Assembly: GCA_963819715.1 (NCBI GenBank)
Contig: CAWFXE010000002.1
Location: 558,001 to 622,000 of the forward strand
Direction: 5' to 3'
DNA from: DASUPK01 sp963819715
GTDB taxonomy: Bacteria; Actinomycetota; Thermoleophilia; Solirubrobacterales; 70-9
Length of the DNA: 64,000 nucleotides
Of this stretch, positions 15,971 through 24,626 are shown in pieces. Within the stretch, counting starts at the first letter, position 1; each line of letters opens with the position of its first letter. The notes under the pieces were generated by a model. It saw only the letters and a list, made by a program, of their open reading frames with translations, made no database searches and was not told the origin of the DNA. The translations under genes and the position numbers were made by a program.

Positions 15971-17254
15971 CTAGACGCTGGCGGCCTGCTCGATGAGCTC
16001 GGCGGCGCGCTCGTTCCCCCTATTCGCCTGCAGCCGCTTCGAGACATCCGCCAGCCGGCCGGCGAGATCCCGATCGGCCAGCAGCCGGTCGATCGCCGCG
16101 GGCAGATCGCCGTCGCCAAAGGAATAGGTGGGCAAATGGATCCCGAACCCCGTCTCGTCGATTCGCTGCGCGTTGTCGTGTTGGTCCCAGAAAATCGGCA
16201 GGACGATCATCGGCTTGCCGAAGTGGAGGCTCTCGGTTGTCGTGTTGTTGCCGCCGTGGGTGATCACGAGATCGACCTGCGGCAGGACCGAGACCTGCGG
16301 CAGGAACTCCTCCCCCACCATGTTGTCCGCGAGCACGTACTCGGAGTGCTGCGGGCCCTTCGAGACCACGTAGCGATGCGGCGTCTCCGCCAGCACCTCG
16401 ACCAGCCGCTTCATCAGCGGGACGTCCCCGGATCCGAGAGAGCCGAGGCTGACGTAGACGAGCGCCCCCTCTCCATCGGCGAGCTCCGCGGGGACCTGCC
16501 AGGCGGCGTCGGTCGTGCGGACGCTCGACTCCAGGTTTTGCCAGGTGGGCCCGAGCGGCTCGGGGCGCGGGTAGTCGACCTCGCTCGGATAGATGTAGAG
16601 GTTGAGCCAATCGGAGGTGTGGATCATCTCCCCGTCCGGGAGCGGCGGCGCGCCGCGCTCGACGCAGAACTCGCTGAAGCCCCTCTGCATCTCGTCGATC
16701 GCGCGGCGGTACTCGTCGCGATACCCGTCCCACTCCGAGCGATCCTCGATCGGCAGCCCCGTATACGGCGGGGGCAACTCGGGGTCCTTGAGCTCGAGCG
16801 GGTTACAGGAGACGATCCGGACCCAGGGCCGGCCGCTGGCCGGAATGGCGGGGAAGGAACAGACGTTGTCCTCGACGATCGCGTCCGGCTGGACCTCGTC
16901 GAAGATCTCGACGAGCCGCTCGTCGACGTAACGGGCGCCGTCGATCAGCGCCTCCCAGGTCGGCGCCATGAACTCGCCCAGCTGGTCGAAGGTCGACTTC
17001 CTGAACACGGGCGCGGTCTCCCGGATGAAGTCCTTCCAGAACTGTCCCGGCTCCTCCGGCACCTCAGGCGGCGGTGCGAGCCGCATCAGCCGCTCCTCGA
17101 AGCCCTTCTCCTCCAGGGTCCCGGCGAACGACTCCTCGATCACGAAGACGACGCGATGCCCGCGGCGCCGGAGCACCTCGCCGATGCCGATGCAGTTGTT
17201 CGTCGGCCCGAAGGCGCCCTCGGGGAAGAAGACGACTGTCTTGGCGTCGGCCAT
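15971..17254 (-). CDS. GT1-family glycosyltransferase (macrolide/UGT type)
   Basis: A 427-residue protein with the GT-B layout. The N-terminus FFPEGAFGPTNNCIGIGEVL resembles the acceptor-side Rossmann fold. The C-terminal half holds VYVSLGSLGSG and the donor-binding signature VDLVITHGGNNTTTESLHFG followed by PMIVLPIFWDQHDNAQR, matching UDP/dTDP-sugar transferases that glycosylate hydrophobic small molecules. It lacks a signal peptide, so it should be cytoplasmic. It stands alone without other secondary-metabolism genes, so the acceptor is unknown. Confidence 0.9.
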   Translation of the reverse strand: MADAKTVVFFPEGAFGPTNNCIGIGEVLRRRGHRVVFVIEESFAGTLEEKGFEERLMRLAPPPEVPEEPGQFWKDFIRETAPVFRKSTFDQLGEFMAPTWEALIDGARYVDERLVEIFDEVQPDAIVEDNVCSFPAIPASGRPWVRIVSCNPLELKDPELPPPYTGLPIEDRSEWDGYRDEYRRAIDEMQRGFSEFCVERGAPPLPDGEMIHTSDWLNLYIYPSEVDYPRPEPLGPTWQNLESSVRTTDAAWQVPAELADGEGALVYVSLGSLGSGDVPLMKRLVEVLAETPHRYVVSKGPQHSEYVLADNMVGEEFLPQVSVLPQVDLVITHGGNNTTTESLHFGKPMIVLPIFWDQHDNAQRIDETGFGIHLPTYSFGDGDLPAAIDRLLADRDLAGRLADVSKRLQANRGNERAAELIEQAASV

Positions 17255-17279
17255 GGTCGCCCCGCAGCCTATTGCGCGC

Positions 17280-17930
17280 CTAGTCCGGCAGAAAGCGACG
17301 GAAGGGCAAGGTCAACGCGAGGACGAGCGCCATCACCGCCACCCCGGCGAGGATCGCGCCGAGGAGCTTCGAGTCGCCGGGGGTCCAGGGGGACTGGCCA
17401 ACCGAAATGGCCGGGCCGGAGTCAACGCTCGGAGGCGGCTGCCGGAAGACGAGGCTGTAGCCACCTGCGTTGAAGCCGCCGGCCTGATCGTCGGTCGCCT
17501 CGACCAGGTAATTGCCGGCAGATGGCACGTCGATCTTGCCGTATGGCTCATGGCCGCGGCTGCCGTTGGTGGAGCTGAACAGCCAGCTCGGGACACCGTC
17601 AATCGGCAGCGACTCGCCGCCGTCCGCGGGGCGAACCCGGACATCGAGTCCCGCGGGCTGACCGTCAATCGACGTGTTATCGCCATTCTGGGTCGCGTGG
17701 TTCTCGAAGTTGAGCCGCACGTCTGCGGCGGGCAGGGAAAGCACGGCCTGCCCGGGAACGGCCACCTCTCCGTAGCGGTCGTGATCTCGCGGGAAGCCGC
17801 CCAGGGTGTACCAGGCGGCTCCCACGCCGATGGCGATCAGCAGGCCGAGCCCCCACGCAAATGGCCCCAGCCAAAAGCTCCCCCGCTGGTAGAACGGCTT
17901 CCGTGCCACATGCACTCCACTTGCCTCCAT
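17280..17930 (-). CDS. membrane protein with two transmembrane helices and an extracellular domain
   Basis: A 216-residue protein: a helix at about residues 20-45 (FWLGPFAWGLGLLIAIGVGA), a ~130-residue beta-rich exterior region (YGEVAVPGQAVLSLPAADV; GNYLVEATDDQAGGF) and a second helix (ILAGVAVMALVLALTLPF) close to the C-terminus. I do not recognise a named family. It is co-directional with the GT gene, 26 nt upstream of it, so the two may be co-transcribed. It is divergent from the GspE-type ATPase. Confidence 0.8.
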   Translation of the reverse strand: MEASGVHVARKPFYQRGSFWLGPFAWGLGLLIAIGVGAAWYTLGGFPRDHDRYGEVAVPGQAVLSLPAADVRLNFENHATQNGDNTSIDGQPAGLDVRVRPADGGESLPIDGVPSWLFSSTNGSRGHEPYGKIDVPSAGNYLVEATDDQAGGFNAGGYSLVFRQPPPSVDSGPAISVGQSPWTPGDSKLLGAILAGVAVMALVLALTLPFRRFLPD

Positions 17931-18004
17931 CGGCGGCGAGTCTAGTTGCGCGCGATACAGCGATTTCGCTTCACTTCGAGGCGCTGGCGGTCGATACAGG
18001 CAGG

Positions 18005-19765
18005 GTGGCTGAACGCGTCCCCGCCACCCCAGACGCCGCGAGGACCGAGATTCCGGGCCTGCACCCCGCCTCCGGTCAGCGCGACCCCCGTCGCCGCCTA
18101 GGCGACGTCGTCATCGAGCTTGGATTCGCCGATCGCGAGCTGGTCGAGCAGGTGATGGAGGCCGAGGGCGATTCGAACGAGCAGCTTGGCGCACTTCTCC
18201 TCAAGGCCGGGATCATCGGCTCGGAACAGCTCGCCAGGGCGCTCGCCGAGCGCAACGGCCTCGACTACCTAGACCTGAACGTCTTCGAGGTGGATCAGGG
18301 GGCGGTCAACCTGATCGACTCAGCGGAAGCTCGCCGGTCCCGGGCGGTTCCCATCGCGTTCCTCGAGAGCGGGGCTCTGCTCGTCGCCACCCACGACCCG
18401 TCGAACGTGCTCGGCAGCGACGACATCGCGATGGCGACAGGCCGGGAGGTGAGGCGCGCGATCGCCACTCCGGAGGGGATCGAGCGGGTGATCGGCCGGC
18501 TCACCGGCCTCAGCGAATCGGTTAGAGAGATCGAGGAGAGCGAATCCGGTCACGAAACAGAAGCCGTTCAGACTCTTGACCTCCGGGCGTCGGCCGACCA
18601 GGCGCCCGTCGTGAAGCTCGTCCACGCCGTGATCGCGGACGCCGCAAACCGGGGGGCCTCCGACATCCATTTTGACCCGAGCGGCGGCGACATGCAGGTG
18701 CGGTACCGAGTCGACGGAGTGATGATCGACTCGACCACGGTGCCACGCAACCTCGTGCCTGGCCTCATCTCTCGCATCAAGATCATGGCCGACCTCGACA
18801 TCGCCGAGCGGCGCGCGCCGCAGGACGGCCGGGTCGCTGTGTCTGTCGACGGGCGCCACATCGACATCCGGATCTCGACGCTGCCGGTGATCCGGGGAGA
18901 GTCGATCGTGATGCGGATCCTCGACAAGGACCGCGTGGTCCTCGAGCTCGACTCCCTCGGTATGAGAGCGGAGGACCGGGCCCTGCTGACACGGGCGGTG
19001 AGCCAGAACCAGGGGGCCGTGCTGGCCTCCGGGCCGACCGGGGCGGGCAAGACGACGACGCTCTACTCACTGCTCAAGGCGGTGAACACGCGCGAGAAGA
19101 CCCTGATCACGATCGAGGATCCGGTGGAATACGAGATCGAGGGCGTCAAGCAGATCCACGTCAACCCGACCGCCGGTGTCACCTTCGGCACCGGCCTGCG
19201 GTCGATGGTCCGCTCCGACCCCGACACAATGATGGTCGGGGAGATCCGCGATCGGGAGACGGCGCAGGTGGCGATGGAGGCCGCGCTGACTGGCCACCTG
19301 GTGCTCTCCACGCTGCACACCAACAGCGCTTCGCTCGTCGCCGCCCGCCTGATCGACATGGGCGTGGAGCCCTTTCTGATCGCCTCCGGGATCCGCTGCC
19401 TGGTCGGCCAGCGGCTCGCCCGTCGCCTCTGCGACGCTTGCAAGCAACCGGCGAACATCGGCGAGGCGGAGCTCTCCGAGCTCGGCGATGCAGGCGAGGG
19501 CGGCGCGTCGGAGATCCACGAGGCCGTTGGTTGCGTGAACTGCAACGGCACCGGCTACCGGGGACGCATCGGATTGTTCGAGGTCCTGATCGTGACCGAC
19601 GAGCTCCGCTCGCTGATCGTGAGCCGGGCGCCGAGCACCGAGCTCGAGGCGGCGGCGACGGCGTCCGGAATGCATACCCTGCGCGACGACGGGCTCGAGA
19701 AGGTCCGCCAGGGCGTCACGTCGGTGCCCGAGGTGATGCGCCTCCTCGGATCCTCAGCGGACTGA
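18005..19765 (+). CDS. GspE/PilB-type secretion or pilus-assembly ATPase
   Basis: About 586 residues from GTG 18005; the longer open frame would overlap the divergent gene. The N-terminal ~140 residues form a T2SSE/MshE-N-like domain (LGDVVIELGFADRELVEQV). Then follow the N2 domain (GASDIHFDPSGGDMQVRYR), Walker A ASGPTGAGKTTTLYSLL, Walker B MMVGEIRDRETAQ, a HTNSA histidine motif and a C4 zinc finger (CDACKQ, CVNCNGTGYRGR). It powers type IV pilus or type II secretion assembly. No pilin, PilC or PilT gene is nearby, so it is an orphan here and its partners must be elsewhere. Confidence 0.93.
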   Translation: MAERVPATPDAARTEIPGLHPASGQRDPRRRLGDVVIELGFADRELVEQVMEAEGDSNEQLGALLLKAGIIGSEQLARALAERNGLDYLDLNVFEVDQGAVNLIDSAEARRSRAVPIAFLESGALLVATHDPSNVLGSDDIAMATGREVRRAIATPEGIERVIGRLTGLSESVREIEESESGHETEAVQTLDLRASADQAPVVKLVHAVIADAANRGASDIHFDPSGGDMQVRYRVDGVMIDSTTVPRNLVPGLISRIKIMADLDIAERRAPQDGRVAVSVDGRHIDIRISTLPVIRGESIVMRILDKDRVVLELDSLGMRAEDRALLTRAVSQNQGAVLASGPTGAGKTTTLYSLLKAVNTREKTLITIEDPVEYEIEGVKQIHVNPTAGVTFGTGLRSMVRSDPDTMMVGEIRDRETAQVAMEAALTGHLVLSTLHTNSASLVAARLIDMGVEPFLIASGIRCLVGQRLARRLCDACKQPANIGEAELSELGDAGEGGASEIHEAVGCVNCNGTGYRGRIGLFEVLIVTDELRSLIVSRAPSTELEAAATASGMHTLRDDGLEKVRQGVTSVPEVMRLLGSSAD

Positions 19766-19856
19766 TCGCTCCCCCTCACCGGTCGATTTGAACGACCACC
19801 GTTCGTCGTTAGGGTGAAGCGGCGACACGCGCCGCACCCAGACAAGGAGAACTCGG

Positions 19857-20240
19857 ATGAAGTACGCGTTCACGATCTACGGCGACGAGAGCCAGCGCGC
19901 CGCCGCCAGCGAGGAGCAGATGCAGGCGATGACGCAGGCCTATGGCGCCGTCACTCAGGAGATGAACGAGAAGGGCGTCTTCGTCGCCGGCGAGGGCCTC
20001 TACCCCACGCAGAGCGCCACCACCGTTCGCGTCCGCGAGGGCGACCGCGAGGTGACCGACGGTCCGTTCGCGGAGACCAAGGAGCAGCTGGGCGGCTTCT
20101 ACGTCCTCGACGTCAAGGATCTCGACGAGGCCCTCGAGTGGGCGGCCAAGATCCCGGGCTCGCAGTTCGGTTCGGTCGAGGTTCGCCCGGTGATGGTCTA
20201 CGACGAGGCCGGGAACCTGGTCGAGGAAACGGCTGCCTAG
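19857..20240 (+). CDS. DGPF/YCII-domain protein, partner of ECF42 sigma factor
   Basis: A 127-residue protein of the YCII-related fold carrying the eponymous DGPF motif (EVTDGPFAETKEQLGGFYV). It starts MKYAFTIYGDESQRAAA behind an AAGGAGAA ribosome binding site. Such proteins are encoded next to ECF42 sigma factors, as here, where the sigma gene overlaps its 3' end. The established link is genetic; the biochemical role is not settled. It may bind a ligand and influence sigma activity (inference). Confidence 0.92.
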   Translation: MKYAFTIYGDESQRAAASEEQMQAMTQAYGAVTQEMNEKGVFVAGEGLYPTQSATTVRVREGDREVTDGPFAETKEQLGGFYVLDVKDLDEALEWAAKIPGSQFGSVEVRPVMVYDEAGNLVEETAA

Positions 20241-21489
20241 GGAGTCGTCCCCCGAGCTGGTCGATCGCCTGTTCCGTCGCGAGTCGGGACGGGCGACAGC
20301 CTCGCTGATCCGCGTACTCGGCGACTTCGACCTCGCCGAGGACGCCGTCCAGGAGGCCTTCGTCGTCGCGATGCAGGTTTGGCCGGACCGCGGCATTCCC
20401 GAGAATCCGGGCGCCTGGATCACGACGACCGCCCGGAACAAGGCGATCGACCGGCTGCGGCGCGAGCGACGCGGCGCCGAGAAGCTGCAGGAGCTCGAGG
20501 CGCTCGAACCGCCCGCCCCGACCGAGGACGACGAGCACGAGCTCGAGGAACCTCCCGTGATCGCTGACGACCGCCTCAGATTGATCTTTACCTGCTGCCA
20601 CCCGGCGCTCGCGCCTGAGGCCCGGGTCGCGCTCACGCTGCGGACGCTCGGAGGCCTCGCCACACCGGAGATCGCCCGAGCCTTCCTCGTCTCGGAGCCG
20701 ACGATGGCGCAGCGGCTGGTGCGAGCCAAGCGAAAGATCAAGACGGCGAACATTCCCTACGAGGTGCCGGCGGACCACCACCTGCCGGACCGGCTCAACT
20801 CCGTCCTCACCTCGCTCTATCTGATCTTCAACGAAGGCTACTCGGCGACATCCGACGAGGCGCTGGTTCGGCGGGAGCTCTCCGGCGAGGCGATCCGCCT
20901 CGGGGGCACGCTTGCGCGGCTGATGCCCGACGAGCCGGAGGCGCTCGGCCTCCTGGCGCTGATGCTACTCCAGGACTCGCGGCGCGAGGCCCGGGTGGGC
21001 CCGGACGGCGAGTTGGTGCTGCTCTCAGACCAGGACCGCTCGCTCTGGGACCGGCGCGAGATCGACACCGGGCTCGGACTGCTCGAGCGCGCCGCCCGGT
21101 TGGGGGGGCCCGGCCCCTACGTCCTGCAGGCTGCCGTCGCTGCGGAGCATGCGCGGGCCGCGGACCCGGACGAGACGGACTGGCCGCAGATCGCCTCTCT
21201 ATATGGGCTGCTCGCCGAGGCGCAGCCCTCGCCGGTGATTGAGCTCAACCGGGCGGTGGCGGTGGCGATGGCCGAGGGGCCCGAGCGGGGGCTCGAGTTG
21301 CTCGACGAGCCGGAGCTGGCCCGGGCGCTCGACGGGTATCAGTGGTTCTGGTCGGCGCGGGCCGATCTGCTGCGGCGTGCTGGAGAGACAAGAGCGGCAA
21401 TGAAGGCGTACGAACGAGCGGCGGAGCTGGCCACGAACCCGGTCGAGAGACGATTCCTGGAGCGCCGAATGTCGGAGTTGGCGCCTTAG
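20233..21489 (+). CDS. ECF42-type RNA polymerase sigma factor with long C-terminal extension
   Basis: About 418 residues. Region 2 reads LIRVLGDFDLAEDAVQEAF with NPGAWITTTARNKAIDRLRR; region 4 reads LGGLATPEIARAFLVSEPT. A ~200-residue helical (TPR-like, DUF6596-type) C-terminus contains YLIFNEGY and IELNRAVAVAMAEGPERGLEL. No ATG, GTG or TTG lies upstream of region 2 in this frame. The best fit is CTG 20233, overlapping the DGPF gene by 8 nt and 5 nt after GAGGAA; an annotation from ATG 20371 would delete part of region 2. The group lacks a classical anti-sigma factor. Confidence 0.9.
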   Translation: MPRESSPELVDRLFRRESGRATASLIRVLGDFDLAEDAVQEAFVVAMQVWPDRGIPENPGAWITTTARNKAIDRLRRERRGAEKLQELEALEPPAPTEDDEHELEEPPVIADDRLRLIFTCCHPALAPEARVALTLRTLGGLATPEIARAFLVSEPTMAQRLVRAKRKIKTANIPYEVPADHHLPDRLNSVLTSLYLIFNEGYSATSDEALVRRELSGEAIRLGGTLARLMPDEPEALGLLALMLLQDSRREARVGPDGELVLLSDQDRSLWDRREIDTGLGLLERAARLGGPGPYVLQAAVAAEHARAADPDETDWPQIASLYGLLAEAQPSPVIELNRAVAVAMAEGPERGLELLDEPELARALDGYQWFWSARADLLRRAGETRAAMKAYERAAELATNPVERRFLERRMSELAP

Positions 21490-21516
21490 TCCCGCATAGC
21501 GAGACTAAGGCTCCGA

Positions 21517-22140
21517 TCAGGGAGCGAGCCGCTCGATGCTCCACCCTTCATCGCCGGTCTTCCGCGTGTACAGAAACCGGTCGTGCATCCGGTTCTCCCG
21601 TCCCTGCCAGAACTCGATCGCCTCGGGGGTAACGCGGTAGCCGCCCCAGTGATCGGGCCTGACCGGATCCTCGTCGCCGAGCCGCTCAAGGCTCTCCCGG
21701 TACAGCCGGTCGAGCTCGCCGCGCTCGATCGGGCGACTCTGCGGTGAGATCGAAGAGGCGACCTGGCTGTCGTGCGGCCGGCTCGCGAAGTACTCGTCGG
21801 ACTCGTCCTCGGAGAGCTGTTCGACCGTCCCCCGGACACGGATCTGGCGATCGAGCTCGCGCCAGTAGATGACCAGCGCCGCGCGCGGATTTGCGTCGAG
21901 CTCCAGGCCCTTCGCGCTCTCGTAGTTGCTGAAGAACCGGAACCCGTCAGGCCCGAAGCCCTTGAGCAGGACCATCCGGGCATCGGGCCGGCCCAGCTCG
22001 TCGACCGTGGCCAGCGTCATCGCCTGCTCCAGCGCGACATCGGCCTCCGCCTCCCGGAACCAGACCGCGAACTGCTCGAACGGGTCTTCCGCGAGCAGCT
22101 CCCGCTCCAATGGCGGGTTCTCGGGACGGCGCGGGCTCAC
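21517..22140 (-). CDS. pdxH: pyridoxamine 5'-phosphate oxidase
   Basis: A 207-residue FMN enzyme that oxidises pyridoxamine or pyridoxine 5'-phosphate to pyridoxal 5'-phosphate. Seen: DPFEQFAVWFREAE, ARMVLLKGFGPDGFRFFSNY (FMN-binding strand and loop), YWRELDRQIRVRG, SRPHDSQVASSISPQS and the C-terminal WGGYRVTPEAIEFWQGRENR, the family signature with catalytic Arg and His. Full length with no truncation. It stands alone, divergent from the MMPL gene. Confidence 0.96.
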   Translation of the reverse strand: MSPRRPENPPLERELLAEDPFEQFAVWFREAEADVALEQAMTLATVDELGRPDARMVLLKGFGPDGFRFFSNYESAKGLELDANPRAALVIYWRELDRQIRVRGTVEQLSEDESDEYFASRPHDSQVASSISPQSRPIERGELDRLYRESLERLGDEDPVRPDHWGGYRVTPEAIEFWQGRENRMHDRFLYTRKTGDEGWSIERLAP

Positions 22141-22202
22141 CGGCCGATCCTCTCAGTAATCGCGATGGAAGGGACCGGACCGCGTGAGAGGATGTCGCCC
22201 GG

Positions 22203-24525
22203 ATGAGCGCCGCGCTACACCGGCTTGGGGGCTTCGCCGCGCGGCGTGCACTGTGGGTGATCGGCGCCTGGGTCGTGATCGCCGTCGGCCTGGTCCTGGT
22301 CGCCAACTCCGCGGGCCGCCCGGAGAGCGACAACGTGGACCTCCCGGGAACCGGCTCTCAGGACGCGACCAACCTGCTCGACAACAAGCTGCCTCAGCAG
22401 GCCAACGGCAGCAACCCGATCGTCCTCCAGTCGAGCACCTCCCTCGCAGAGGGCAAGAACGCGCAGACCGTCAACGCCGTCGTTTCGTCGCTCTCGAAGA
22501 ACCAGTACGTGACCCAGGTCCTCAGCCCGCTCTCGCCGCAGGGGGCGAGCGACATCACCAAGGACGGCAAGATCGCCTACGTGTCGGCCGCCCTGAAGCC
22601 CTCTTCGGGGGACATCACGGACGACCAGGCGAACAGCGTCCTGGACGCGGCCAAGAAGCCCACCGCCGGGACCGGGATCCAGGTGTCGGCGGGCGGCTAC
22701 CTCGGCCAGCAGCTCTCCAGCCCGAGCACGCGTGCGAGCGAGATCATCGCGGTGATCGCCGCTCTCGTGATCATGTTGATCGCGTTCCGCCTGCTGGTGG
22801 CTACGCCGCTGCCCATCACCACGGCGATCGTCGCATTGACGAGCGGGCTCGCCATCGTCGGCCTCGCCGGCCACCTATTCGACGTGCCCTCGATCGCCCC
22901 GACCCTCGCCACGATGCTGGGCCTGGCGGTGGGCACCGACTACTCGCTGTTCATCATCAGCCGCCACCTGCGCCTGCTGGACGAGGGGGCCGAGCCCAAC
23001 GACTCGATCGCCCGCTCGATCTCCAGCTCCGGGTCGGCCGTGATCTTCGCCGCGGTGATGGTCATCATCGCCCTGCTCTGCCTCTACTTCAGCGGGATCC
23101 CGCTGGTCCGGTCGCTGGGCTACACCACGGCCATCGTGGTCGCGACGGCCGTGGTCGCCACCATCACGCTGCTCCCGGCGATCCTCGGCCTGCTCGGCAG
23201 GCGCATCCAGGCCATGCCCCTGGTGCGCAAGCTCCCCGATGGCAGCAAGAGGAAGAGCCGGGCTTGGGACAAATGGTCGGACGCGATCAAGAATCACCCG
23301 CTGATCGCGTCCCTGGCCGGGATCGTCGTTCTGGTCGGGATCTCGATTCCGGCTCTCGACCTCTACCTGGGCGCGCCCGACTACGGCCTGCTTCCGACCG
23401 ATACGACGGAGCGGCAGGCCTACGACGCCCTCACCGAGGGCTTCGGCGTCGGCACCAACGGGCCGCTGCTGATCGCCGTCGACGTCTACGGCAAGCCCCT
23501 CGCCTCGGACCCGCAGCAGGTCACTCAGACTCCAGCAGCAGCAGGCCCAGCTCCAGCAGGAGGAGGCGGTCAGCGGGCCGACGCCGCAACTCCAGTCCCA
23601 GATGCAGCAGGTCTCGGAGGAGCTCCAGATCGCCTCGACGCCCGCGGGCGATCCGCGCCTGGTCAACCTCGAGCAGGAGATCTCGAAGCAGGGCAACGTC
23701 CAGTCGGTCTCGCCCGCTCAGACGGACAAGGGCGGCACGGCCGCGGTCTTCGCGACGACCCCGAAGACCTCGCCCTCGGACCGGAAGACCCAGGACCTCA
23801 TCAATCATCTCCGCGACACCACCATCCCGGACGCCACGCAGGGACAGGGAATGAAGGCGTACGTCGGCGGCACCACCGCCTCCTACATCGATCTGGCCAT
23901 CAAGATCGGCGACAAGCTGCTGCTCGTGATCGCGATCGTGGTCCTGCTCAGCATCCTCTTCCTGACGATGGCCTTCCGAACCTTGACCATCCCGCTCGTC
24001 TCAGCCCTGGTCAACCTGCTCGCGGTGGCGGCCTCATACGGCGTGCTCACCGCCGTCTTCGAGAAGGGCTTCGGGCTGTCCCTGCTCGGAGTCGACCACG
24101 AGATGCCGGTGGTGAGCTACGTCCCTCTGATGATGTTCGCGATCCTCTTCGGCCTCTCGATGGACTACCAGGTGTTCCTGGTCTCGCGGATCGAGGAGCG
24201 CCACGGTGGTGGGGCCGACAACTCGGAGGCGGTCCGGGCGGGTCTGGTCAACGGCGGCAAGCCGATCCTGGCCGCAGCGACGATCATGTTCGCCGTCTTC
24301 TTCAGCTTCGTCATCAACGGCAACCCGATCGTCAAGCAGTTCGGCGTCGGCCTGGCCGTGTCCGTCGCGATCGACGCGCTGGTCGTGCTGCTGATCATGC
24401 CGGGACTGCTGGAGCTGATCGGCGAGCGCAACTGGTACATGCCGAAGTGGCTCGACCGGATGCTCCCCAACCTCGAGGTCGAGGGAGATCCGACGATGCG
24501 GACAGAGACCCCACCCTCTCAGTAG
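22203..24525 (+). pseudogene. MMPL-family RND transporter, interrupted by one frameshift
   Basis: Two frames together make a complete MMPL transporter of about 770 residues. The first frame (22203 to about 23530) holds TM1 and the first half, including LGLAVGTDYSLFIISRHLR. The second frame (from about 23535) begins with a Gln-rich coil (QQQQAQLQQEE) and continues through LFGLSMDYQVFLVSRIEE to the end at 24525. An extra A around 23531, within gtcactcagactccag, accounts for the shift. Everything else is intact, so sequencing error or a very recent mutation is likely. It begins divergently from pdxH and ends 29 nt before tRNA-Val. Confidence 0.88.
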
Positions 24526-24554
24526 CCGGCCGTGCCTATCATCAGGCTCCTCCC

Positions 24555-24626
24555 GGGCGCGTAGCTCAGCGGGAGAGCGCTCCCCTCACACGGGAGAGGT
24601 CGTTGGTTCGATCCCAACCGCGCCCA
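24555..24626 (+). tRNA. tRNA-Val (CAC anticodon)
   Basis: A 72-nt cloverleaf. The acceptor stem GGGCGCG (24555-24561) pairs with CGCGCCC (24619-24625), followed by discriminator A. The D arm contains TAGCTCAGCGGG. The anticodon stem CTCCC/GGGAG closes the loop CTCACAC, giving anticodon CAC. The T arm is GTTGG TTCGATC CCAAC. No CCA is encoded. Its 3' half is the integration site of the neighbouring mobile element and is duplicated at 46198. Confidence 0.96.

Noticed and set aside
15968..17473. 501-residue plus-strand frame opposite the glycosyltransferase
   Set aside because: Antisense shadow with Arg/Asp/Leu-rich low-complexity sequence; no domain.
18568..19070. Minus-strand frames opposite the GspE-type ATPase
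   Set aside because: Shadows of a strongly conserved gene with Walker A/B and zinc-finger motifs on the plus strand.
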